This document shows positions 5,841 through 11,088 of a DNA stretch of 11,088 nt, piece by piece. The stretch's first letter is position 1, and each line of letters begins with the position of its first letter. The notes under the pieces are model-generated. The model saw nothing but the letters and a program-made list of their open reading frames with translations. It was not told the origin of the DNA and searched no databases. The translations under genes and the position numbers were made by a program. The DNA comes from JAUREX01 sp044356825 (GTDB lineage: Bacteria > Pseudomonadota > Alphaproteobacteria > Rhodobacterales > Rhodobacteraceae): assembly GCA_044356825.1 (NCBI GenBank), contig JBIKVM010000088.1, positions 1-11,088 of the forward strand, in the 5' to 3' direction.

Positions 5841-7934
5841 ATGGCACCAAACAACAAGGGCGCGACGATCTGGACCGTCGCGGGCAGAGGCATGGGCGGC
5901 AAATCCGGACGGCGTCCCGAGCGGGCGACGGGCTGGCTTGGCGGGCTGGTCCGCGCGCTGGTCGCGGGCATCCTGCGTCTGATCTGGGCCGTAGCGTGGC
6001 GGCTGGGGCTTGCCGCGGCGATGGTGGTCGGCGCGATGACATGGCTCGACCATTCCCGCCTGCCCGAACTCGGTGCGCTGATCGACGGGCGCGCGCGCGG
6101 GTCGGTCACGCTGCTCGACCATCAGGGCGATGTCTATGCCTGGCGGGGCGAGATGTTCGGCGGCGTCATCACGGCGCAGGATGTCTCGGCCCATTTGCGC
6201 AACGCCATCATCGCGACCGAGGATCGCCGCTTCTATGGCCATTTCGGCGTCTCGCCGCGCGGCATCGCCAGCGCGATCCGCATCAACCTCGCCGAGGGGC
6301 GGGGGCCGTTTTCGGGCAATGGCGGCTCGACCATCACCCAGCAGGTCGCGAAACTCCTCTGCCTCGGGCGGCCCTACGATCCGGCGCTGTGGAAGACCGA
6401 GGCCGATTACGAGGCCGACTGCCGGCGCGGCTCGATCCTGCGCAAGTTGCGCGAGGTGCCCTATGCGCTCGCGCTCGAGGCGCGCTATTCCAAGGACGAG
6501 ATCCTGACGATCTACCTCAACCGCGCCTATCTCGGCGCCGGCGCGCGCGGGTTCGAGGCCGCCGCCCAGCGCTATTTCGGCAAGTCGGCCGCACAGGTCG
6601 ATCCGGCCGAGGCGGCGATGCTCGCGGGGTTGCTGGTGGCGCCCTCCTATTTCGCGCCGACCAACAGCCTTGAGCGCGCGCAGGGCCGGGCGCGGGTGAT
6701 CCTCGGCCTCATGGCCGAACAGGGATATCTTTCGCCGACCGATCATGCTGCGGCGATGGCGGCGCCCGCGCGGCTGTCAGCCGCGGCCGAGGCGCGGGCG
6801 GGCGGCTATTTCGCCGATTGGGTGATGGAGACGGGGCCCGCCTTCCTGACCCGGCGCACGACCGAGGATGTCATCGTGCAGACGACGCTCGACCAGCACA
6901 TCCAGCGCGCCGCCGAGGAGGCGCTGCTCGCTGTCTTTGCCGAGCGCGTGCGCGAGGGCTCGCAGGCGCAGGCCGCGATCATCGTGATGTCCTCGGACGG
7001 GGCGGTGCGCGCGATGGTGGGGGGGCGCAAGTCAGAGGTCGCGGGCGCCTTCAACCGCGCGACCCAGGCCCGCCGCCAGACCGGATCGGCCTTCAAGCCC
7101 TTCATCTATGCCGCGGCGCTCGATCTTGGCCATTCGCCCTTCGACCGGGTCGAGGACGCGCCACTTACGCTGAACGTGCCCGGCTCGGGCCCTTGGTCGC
7201 CGCGGAACTATACCGAGGATTTCCGCGGCAGCGTGACGCTGACCGAGGCGCTGGCGCATTCCCTCAACATCCCCGCCGTGCGGGTAAGCGAGGCGGTCGG
7301 CCGCGCGCGCGTCCGGCAGGTCGCGGCCGAGTTCGGCCTCGACAGCGACCTCGCGGCGGGGCCGGCGCTGGCGCTCGGCGTGTCGGAGGCGACGCTCTTG
7401 CAGATGACGGCGGCCTATGCCGGCATCCTCAACGGCGGGCGGTCGGTGGTGCCCTATGGCCTCATCGACCTCCGGCTCCAGGGAGAGGCCGCCCCCCTCA
7501 TCGGGCAGGCGGGCGGGATGGGCGAGCGGGTGATCGGCGAGGGAGCGGCGCGCGCGCTCATCTACATGATGACGCAGGTGATCGAACAGGGCACCGGCAC
7601 GCGCGCGGCGCTCGACCGGCCGGCGGCGGGCAAGACCGGCACGACGCAGGCCGCGCGCGATGCGTGGTTCGTGGGCTTCACGGCCGATTACGTCGCGGGC
7701 GTCTGGATGGGCTACGACGACAATTCGCCCCTGACCGGCGTCACCGGCGGCGGCCTGCCGGCCGAGATCTGGCGCGAGACGATGCTGCGCGTCCACGAAG
7801 GCATGCCGCCGCGGCCCCTGCCCATGGACATGCCGTCCGCAGGCGGCGCGCCCTTCGCGGCCGATGGCGCGCCCGCCACGGGCGGGACGGCGGGCCTTCT
7901 GGAAGGGGTGCGGGCCTTCCTGCTCGGCGACTAG
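5841..7934 (+). CDS. Class A penicillin-binding protein (bifunctional PBP1A type)
   Basis: Peptidoglycan synthase that polymerises lipid II (GT51 domain) and cross-links peptides (transpeptidase). 697 residues from ATG 5841. A basic cytoplasmic N-terminus is followed by one membrane anchor (about 49-69). GT51 (about 95-285) shows ATEDRRFYGHFG (125-136, catalytic Glu127), GGSTITQQVAK (161-171), RKLREVPYALALE (201-213) and KDEILTIYLNRAYLG (218-232). The transpeptidase (about 345-650) has SAFK (416-419, nucleophile Ser416), SLN (474-476) and KTGTT (598-602). All catalytic motifs are intact. An insertion of about 20 residues between QQVAK and RKLRE (173-198) carries Cys174 and Cys194, absent from E. 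coli PBPs. The start choice rests on GGGGG 10 nt upstream; a second in-frame ATG at 5892 would shorten it by 17 residues, and upstream extensions carry no family sequence. It is divergent from glnK and convergent with hsp20. Confidence 0.92.
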   Translation: MAPNNKGATIWTVAGRGMGGKSGRRPERATGWLGGLVRALVAGILRLIWAVAWRLGLAAAMVVGAMTWLDHSRLPELGALIDGRARGSVTLLDHQGDVYAWRGEMFGGVITAQDVSAHLRNAIIATEDRRFYGHFGVSPRGIASAIRINLAEGRGPFSGNGGSTITQQVAKLLCLGRPYDPALWKTEADYEADCRRGSILRKLREVPYALALEARYSKDEILTIYLNRAYLGAGARGFEAAAQRYFGKSAAQVDPAEAAMLAGLLVAPSYFAPTNSLERAQGRARVILGLMAEQGYLSPTDHAAAMAAPARLSAAAEARAGGYFADWVMETGPAFLTRRTTEDVIVQTTLDQHIQRAAEEALLAVFAERVREGSQAQAAIIVMSSDGAVRAMVGGRKSEVAGAFNRATQARRQTGSAFKPFIYAAALDLGHSPFDRVEDAPLTLNVPGSGPWSPRNYTEDFRGSVTLTEALAHSLNIPAVRVSEAVGRARVRQVAAEFGLDSDLAAGPALALGVSEATLLQMTAAYAGILNGGRSVVPYGLIDLRLQGEAAPLIGQAGGMGERVIGEGAARALIYMMTQVIEQGTGTRAALDRPAAGKTGTTQAARDAWFVGFTADYVAGVWMGYDDNSPLTGVTGGGLPAEIWRETMLRVHEGMPPRPLPMDMPSAGGAPFAADGAPATGGTAGLLEGVRAFLLGD

Positions 7935-7937
7935 GCG

Positions 7938-8360
7938 TCAGCCGCTCGTGATCGGGATGCGCCGGGCCCGGCCCTCGGCCTCGGGCAGGATCCGCCGCGG
8001 CAGCGTGATCTCGAGCACGCCCTCCGACAGGCGCGCCGCGATCCCGCCCTCGTCCGCATCAGGCGGCAGGCGGAAGCTGCGGCTGAAGGATCCGAACTGG
8101 CGCTCCGAGAAGAACCAGGTCTCGCCCCGCTCCTCGCGGCTCGTGCGCTTCTCGCCCCGCACCGTGACGACGCCCTGATCGATCGAGAGGTGGATGTCCT
8201 CTTCGGCGACGCCCGGCACCTCGAGCGCGATGCGATAGGCGCCCTCGCCCTCGCTCGCCTCGGCGGCGGGCGAGAACCAGTTCGCGACTCGCGTCCCGAG
8301 CGCGCGCAGCGGATCGAAGATCGAGGGCCAGAACGGATCGTTGGCGGATTTTTCGACCAT
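7938..8360 (-). CDS. hsp20: Hsp20/alpha-crystallin small heat-shock protein
   Basis: ATP-independent holdase that binds unfolding proteins in large oligomers. 140 residues: N-terminal arm NDPFWPSIFDPLRALGTR (7-24), alpha-crystallin domain about 38-122 with YRIALEVPGVAEEDI (42-56), VTVRGEKRTSREERGETWFF (65-84), FGSFSRSFRLPPDAD (89-103) and GVLEITLPR (114-122), then a C-terminal IPI anchor (135-137) of the I-x-I type used for oligomerisation. ATG 8360 has GGAGG (8370-8366) at 5 nt spacing. That Shine-Dalgarno sequence lies inside a predicted leader hairpin (8365-8399), and a TTGAC-N4-GTCAA dyad lies at 8419-8432, so heat- and oxygen-linked control are both possible. It follows mlaC on the same strand by 91 nt and meets the PBP gene tail-to-tail with 3 nt between stops. 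Confidence 0.95.
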   Translation of the reverse strand: MVEKSANDPFWPSIFDPLRALGTRVANWFSPAAEASEGEGAYRIALEVPGVAEEDIHLSIDQGVVTVRGEKRTSREERGETWFFSERQFGSFSRSFRLPPDADEGGIAARLSEGVLEITLPRRILPEAEGRARRIPITSG

Positions 8361-8364
8361 TGAA

Positions 8365-8399
8365 ACCTCCTTCGGCGTGCAATCCGCGCCGAAGGTGGC
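8365..8399 (-). promoter_or_regulatory. hsp20 leader hairpin pairing the Shine-Dalgarno sequence (candidate RNA thermometer)
   Basis: In the mRNA, CCUUCGGCG (8395-8387) pairs perfectly with CGCCGAAGG (8377-8369) around a 9-nt loop. After an A/A mismatch (8396/8368), CC (8398-8397) pairs with GG (8367-8366), and a G-U pair (8399/8365) closes it. The GGAGG ribosome-binding site (8370-8366) is thus wholly inside the stem with a mismatch at its centre, 5 nt before the ATG. This arrangement is typical of RNA thermometers on small heat-shock genes. The stem is GC-rich and no T-run follows, so a terminator for mlaC is less likely. Confidence 0.5.
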
Positions 8400-8410
8400 A
8401 GACCCTGCGG

Positions 8411-8428
8411 CCCGCGCCTTGACGCGGG
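8411..8428. other. GC hairpin overlapping the FNR-like dyad
   Basis: CCCGCG (8411-8416), loop CCTTGA, CGCGGG (8423-8428) form a perfect six-pair stem downstream of mlaC. It overlaps the TTGAC dyad and offers a competing explanation for part of that symmetry. No T-run adjoins it, so it is at most a weak terminator or pause for mlaC. Confidence 0.35.
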
Positions 8429-8432
8429 TCAA
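8419..8432. promoter_or_regulatory. FNR/FnrL-type box upstream of hsp20
   Basis: TTGAC (8419-8423), GCGG, GTCAA (8428-8432): an exact dyad of the form TTGAY-N4-RTCAA bound by FNR-family regulators (FnrL in Rhodobacter, FnrP in Paracoccus). Its centre is 65 nt upstream of the hsp20 ATG in a 91-nt intergenic space. No convincing -10 box is visible at class II spacing, and a start there (about 8384) would cut into the leader hairpin, so activation is not assured; repression or an unrelated role is possible. Confidence 0.45.
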
Positions 8433-8451
8433 TCCGGCGGGCGCGCGTCGT

Positions 8452-9051
8452 TCACGCCTGCGCGAGGTCCTGCACGAGGCGCCCCACATCGCCGCCACGC
8501 GCCGAAAGCATGGCCTGGATCTCGGTCCGCTCGACCGCGAGCATGTTCACCCCCTCGATGATGAGGTTGAAGAACAGCGGCTGCCCGCCGACGTCCGCCA
8601 CATGCCAGAGCATCTCGAAGGGGGCCCAGCCGGTCATCTCGACCATGCTGCGCACCTCGGCGTGCCGGCCGAGGGGGGCGGCGCCCGTCACCTCGATGCG
8701 CCCGCCGATGAACTCGCGGAAGCGGCGGCCGTACTTGCGCGCCATGTAGAGGCGAAAGGCCCCCTCATAGGCCGCGAACTCCGCCGCGGGCAGGGTGCGC
8801 GCGACCGGCCCGAGCGCGGCGCGCGCGATGGCGGGCACATCGGCATAGGTCGCGAAGATCCGCTCGAAGGCGGGAAACATCTGCTCGGCCGTCTGCCCGG
8901 AATTGATGAGGGGAACGACATCGGCCAGCACGCGGTCGACCAGCGCCCGAGCGGTGGCGGGCTCCAGCGCCGAGGCGGGTGCTGCCACCGAGGCGACCGA
9001 GGCTGTGAGGGCCGCGACGAAGGCGCGGCGCGTCAGGTCATTGCGCTGCAT
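8452..9051 (-). CDS. mlaC: MlaC-family phospholipid-binding protein with Tat signal
   Basis: Periplasmic lipid carrier of the Mla (Ttg2) system that shuttles phospholipid between the outer-membrane MlaA complex and the inner-membrane MlaFEDB transporter. 199 residues. The N-terminus has TRRAFV (7-12) followed by a hydrophobic stretch and APASA (24-28), i.e. a twin-arginine signal rather than a plain Sec peptide. Family segments are ALGPVARTLPAAEFAAYEGA (79-98), FRLYMARKYGRRF (99-111), FFNLIIEGVNMLAVER (160-175) and MLSARGGDVGRLVQDL (181-196). The start at 9051 has GAGGA (9061-9057) 5 nt upstream; an ATG further upstream (9135) would remove the Tat signal from the terminus and add non-family sequence. 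The first 14 nt overlap the end of mlaA, so the two are translated as a pair. No mlaFED genes are in this window. Confidence 0.9.
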   Translation of the reverse strand: MQRNDLTRRAFVAALTASVASVAAPASALEPATARALVDRVLADVVPLINSGQTAEQMFPAFERIFATYADVPAIARAALGPVARTLPAAEFAAYEGAFRLYMARKYGRRFREFIGGRIEVTGAAPLGRHAEVRSMVEMTGWAPFEMLWHVADVGGQPLFFNLIIEGVNMLAVERTEIQAMLSARGGDVGRLVQDLAQA

Positions 9052-9763
9052 AGGGGTCCTCGAAATCCTCGGCCGCGCCGGTCTGGCCAAGCTGAAAGCG
9101 GCGGTTCTGGACATAGGCGAGGCGCAGTTGGGCATAGCTGTCGGCGCTCTCGTCCAGGATCGAATCGATCGTGCCGCCGAGGCGGGCGCGGTCGGCGATC
9201 CGCCCCCCGACCCGCACGGCCGTGAGCCCGTAGGATTCGGGTGGTTCCACGACCTGACCGAGCGGGTCGATCAGCGCATCGACCACGCGCCCCGCCACGT
9301 CGCGCGTGGTCGAGGGGCCGAGGACCGGCAGCATCACGAAATCCCCCTCGCCCACGCCCCAGACATGCAGGGTCTGCCCGAAATCGCCCGGCCGCGCGCT
9401 GATCCCGATCGCGCCCGCCGGATCGAAGAGGCCGAGCACCCCGACCGTGGAATTGACCGCGAAGCGCGCGACATTGGCGATCGCATCGTCGGGCCGCCCC
9501 TGCAGCAGGCCGTTCACCGCGGCCGAGGGCAGCCCCAGATTGGCGCCCGCCCGCGACAGCATCATCGCGCCCGCCGAGGGCGGCGCGGGATCGGCGGCGG
9601 CCGTATCGCCACGCGGCCGGATCGCCCGGTCGAGCCCGAGATTGAAGGCGTGCACCTGCTGGTTCTGCGCCTCGAACGGGTCCGAGACCTCGGCCGAGGG
9701 GATGGGCGCGGCGCAAGCGGCAAGCGCGAACAGGGCGGCAAGGACGGGAAGGTGAGGGGTCAT
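9038..9763 (-). CDS. mlaA: MlaA/VacJ outer-membrane lipoprotein
   Basis: Outer-membrane ring that removes mislocalised phospholipid from the outer leaflet and hands it to MlaC. 241 residues with a lipoprotein signal: hydrophobic 4-16 and lipobox LAAC with Cys17 as the lipidated residue. Family motifs are DPFEAQNQQVHAFN (28-41), NGLLQGRPDDAIANVARF (84-101), NSTVGVLGLFDPA (104-116), DFGQTLHVWGVGEGDFVMLP (127-146), GPSTTRD (149-155) and AYVQNRRFQL (216-225). The start at 9763 gives the lipobox at the right distance and has GAGAG nearby; extending to 9982 would bury the signal. A possible promoter lies at 9796-9822. It overlaps mlaC by 14 nt and is divergent from trpG. Confidence 0.95.
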   Translation of the reverse strand: MTPHLPVLAALFALAACAAPIPSAEVSDPFEAQNQQVHAFNLGLDRAIRPRGDTAAADPAPPSAGAMMLSRAGANLGLPSAAVNGLLQGRPDDAIANVARFAVNSTVGVLGLFDPAGAIGISARPGDFGQTLHVWGVGEGDFVMLPVLGPSTTRDVAGRVVDALIDPLGQVVEPPESYGLTAVRVGGRIADRARLGGTIDSILDESADSYAQLRLAYVQNRRFQLGQTGAAEDFEDPYAAQ

Positions 9764-9795
9764 CGGGCTCTCGGATGGATGCGGGGTGCGCGGGA

Positions 9796-9822
9796 AGTAT
9801 GCCCCAATCGGCCTCAAGGCAA
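9796..9822 (-). promoter_or_regulatory. Possible promoter of mlaA-mlaC
   Basis: On the minus strand TTGCCT (9822-9817) and CATACT (9801-9796) are 15 nt apart, slightly short; the predicted start near 9789 would leave a leader of about 26 nt holding the GAGAG site of mlaA. CATACT is the best -10-like hexamer noticed in this otherwise GC-rich intergenic region. Weak evidence only. Confidence 0.3.
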
Positions 9823-9863
9823 CTCCGCGCACGGGTTTTTGCACGATCGCCCAAGACTCAGGC

Positions 9864-9881
9864 CGAAACGGGGAGGTTTCG
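9864..9881 (+). other. Small hairpin in the trpG upstream region
   Basis: CGAAAC (9864-9869), loop GGGGAG, GTTTCG (9876-9881): a perfect six-pair stem whose loop exposes a Shine-Dalgarno-like GGGGAG, though no start codon giving a recognisable product follows it. Seen directly; function unknown. Confidence 0.3.
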
Positions 9882-9902
9882 TGCCGGTTGTGCGGCGCGC
9901 TT

Positions 9903-9942
9903 GCCCCTTGTCTCGGCCCGGCCGAGGGGCTAGCCCAAGGGG
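9903..9942 (+). promoter_or_regulatory. Nested hairpin in the trpG leader, candidate attenuator
   Basis: The outer arms CCCCTTG (9904-9910) and CAAGGGG (9936-9942) are exact complements. They enclose a perfect stem CTCGGC/GCCGAG (9912-9917/9921-9926, loop CCG) and partly a 10-bp palindrome GGGCTAGCCC (9927-9936). GCCCC (9903-9907) can instead pair with GGGGC (9926-9930), which excludes the outer stem, so alternative folds exist. It ends 20 nt before the trpG ATG, just ahead of GGGGAAGG. No Trp-codon run or leader peptide is visible, so classical trpL attenuation is not supported. Confidence 0.4.
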
Positions 9943-9962
9943 TGCGGTGCGGGGAAGGCGCG

Positions 9963-10544
9963 ATGATCCTGCTGATCGACAACTACGACAGCTTCACCTG
10001 GAACCTCGTCCATTACATGGGCGAGCTCGGGGCCGAGGTGGCGGTGCGGCGCAACGATGCGCTGAACGTGCAGCAAGCGCTCGGGCTCCGGCCCGACGCG
10101 ATCGTCCTCTCGCCCGGGCCGTGCGACCCCGATCAGGCGGGCATCTGCCTGCCGCTGACGCTCGCCGCGGCCGAGGCGGGCATCCCGCTCCTCGGCGTGT
10201 GCCTCGGGCATCAGACGATCGGGCAGGCCTTCGGCGGGCGGGTGGTGCGCGCCCCCGAGATCGTGCACGGCAAGGTGCGCAACATCCTCCATGCGGGGAC
10301 GGGCGTGTTCGCCGGCCTGCCGAGCCCCTTGCGCGCCACGCGCTATCATTCGCTCGTGGTCGCGCGCGAGGGGCTGCCCGACAGCCTCGAGATCACCGCC
10401 TGGGCCGAGGATGGCACCATCATGGGCCTGCGCCACCGCGACCGCCCCATTGAGGGCGTGCAGTTCCACCCCGAGAGCATCGCCTCGGAGCACGGCCGGG
10501 CGATGCTCGGCACGTTCCTGTCGCGCGCGCGGGCCGCGGCATGA
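9963..10544 (+). CDS. trpG: Anthranilate synthase component II (glutamine amidotransferase)
   Basis: Releases ammonia from glutamine and channels it to TrpE for anthranilate formation, the first committed step of tryptophan synthesis; homologues can also serve PabB in folate synthesis. 193 residues, typical. The N-terminus MILLIDNYDSFTWNLVHY (1-18) is diagnostic. The class I amidotransferase triad is Cys80 (GVCLGHQ, 78-84), His169 and Glu171 (VQFHPESIASEHG, 166-178). LSPGPCDPDQAGI (49-61) and VHGKV (101-105) are family segments. ATG 9963 has GGGGAAGG about 4 nt upstream; the longer frame from 9786 adds 59 non-family residues. Its TGA overlaps the trpD ATG by 4 nt, so the two are coupled. trpE is not adjacent upstream, as in other Rhodobacterales where it lies apart. 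Confidence 0.95.
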   Translation: MILLIDNYDSFTWNLVHYMGELGAEVAVRRNDALNVQQALGLRPDAIVLSPGPCDPDQAGICLPLTLAAAEAGIPLLGVCLGHQTIGQAFGGRVVRAPEIVHGKVRNILHAGTGVFAGLPSPLRATRYHSLVVAREGLPDSLEITAWAEDGTIMGLRHRDRPIEGVQFHPESIASEHGRAMLGTFLSRARAAA

Positions 10545-11088
10545 GCGGCGATCTCAAGCCCCTTCTGGCGCTCGCCGCCGCCCGGCCGCTGACACGGGCC
10601 GAGGCCGAGGCGGCCTTTACCATCCTCTTTGAGGGCGGCGCGACGCCCGCGCAGACGGGCGGCTTCCTGATGGCGCTGCGCACCCGGGGCGAGACGGTCG
10701 ACGAATACGCCGCCGCCGCCTCGGTCATGCGCGCCCATTGCAACGCGGTCCGCGCGCCCGAAGGCGCGATGGACATCGTCGGCACCGGCGGCGACGGGAA
10801 GGGGACGCTCAACATCTCGACCGCCACGGCGCTGGTGGTCGCGGGGGCGGGGGTGCCGGTCGCCAAGCACGGCAACCGCAACCTGTCGTCGAAGTCGGGC
10901 GCGGCCGATGCGCTGGGCGCGCTCGGCGTCAATGTCATGGTCGGGCCCGAGGTGGTCGAGCGCTGTCTGGCCGAGGCCGGGATCGGCTTCATGATGGCGC
11001 CCATGCACCACCCCGCGACGCGCCACGTCGCGCCCGTGCGGATGGAGCTTGGCACCCGCACGATCTTCAACATCCTCGGCCCGCTGAC
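10541..11088 (+). CDS. trpD: Anthranilate phosphoribosyltransferase, N-terminal part (runs off right edge)
   Basis: Second enzyme of the tryptophan pathway, joining anthranilate to PRPP to give phosphoribosyl-anthranilate. 182 codons are present of a usual 335-345. PRPP and metal-binding motifs are complete: DIVGTGGDGKGTLNIST (78-94), KHGNRNLSSKSGAADALG (109-126), and the anthranilate-site FMMAPMHHPATRHVAPVR (150-167), then TRTIFNILGPL (172-182). The start codon overlaps the trpG stop (ATGA), a standard translational coupling. Typically trpC follows in this group, but it lies outside the window. Confidence 0.96.
   Translation, partial: MSGDLKPLLALAAARPLTRAEAEAAFTILFEGGATPAQTGGFLMALRTRGETVDEYAAAASVMRAHCNAVRAPEGAMDIVGTGGDGKGTLNISTATALVVAGAGVPVAKHGNRNLSSKSGAADALGALGVNVMVGPEVVERCLAEAGIGFMMAPMHHPATRHVAPVRMELGTRTIFNILGPL

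Noticed and set aside
7961..7972. 12-bp palindrome GCCGGGCCCGGC as a terminator between the PBP gene and hsp20
   Set aside because: It lies inside hsp20 codons, can form only a 4-bp stem in RNA and has no T-run; GC-rich palindromes of this kind are expected by composition.
9786..10544. 252-residue trpG form with an N-terminal extension, or a trp leader peptide in this region
   Set aside because: The family begins at MILLIDNYDSF (9963) with its own ribosome-binding site; the upstream frame has no Trp codons and covers the hairpin leader.

Overview
The window looks like ordinary chromosomal DNA of a GC-rich alphaproteobacterium, most likely order Rhodobacterales (Rhodobacter/Paracoccus relatives). 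This is inferred from the dense GC-rich codon usage, which also creates long meaningless antisense ORFs, and from family resemblance: a Paracoccus-type aromatic aminotransferase, a glnK-amtB pair, a DUF4174 secreted protein, a bifunctional PBP with a Rhodobacterales-style insertion, and trpG-trpD coupled by an ATGA overlap. No mobile element, CRISPR array, tRNA or rRNA was recognised. Thirteen protein genes are called, two of them cut by the window edges.

Layout. At the left edge, on the minus strand, is the N-terminal 168 codons of methylmalonyl-CoA mutase. It diverges from a plus-strand run: a secreted DUF4174 protein (589-1041), smpB (1153-1623), sseA (1654-2505) and a tyrB-like aminotransferase (2510-3697). 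The last two lie 4 nt apart and may form a cysteine to 3-mercaptopyruvate to persulfide route. A hairpin at 3721-3747 separates them from the convergent minus-strand glnK-amtB operon (5618 down to 3773) for ammonium sensing and uptake. Divergent from glnK is a class A penicillin-binding protein (5841-7934), which runs tail-to-tail (3 nt gap) into an Hsp20 small heat-shock gene on the minus strand (8360-7938). Upstream of it on the same strand is the overlapping mlaA-mlaC pair (9763-8452) for outer-membrane lipid asymmetry. Divergent from mlaA, trpG (9963-10544) and trpD (10541 to the right edge) begin a tryptophan biosynthesis operon.

I found no new multi-gene system. The points worth a second look are mostly in the short intergenic spaces. 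(i) A 7-bp tandem duplication in the mutase start region puts the start with the ideal ribosome-binding site out of frame. (ii) The hsp20 leader can fold so that the whole Shine-Dalgarno sequence is paired, as in an RNA thermometer. (iii) A TTGAC-N4-GTCAA dyad of FNR/FnrL type lies upstream of hsp20. (iv) A perfect 9+9 bp palindrome lies between glnK and the PBP gene. (v) A nested hairpin sits directly in front of trpG. (vi) Two consecutive perfect hairpins precede smpB. All of these are read directly from the sequence; their functions are inference.
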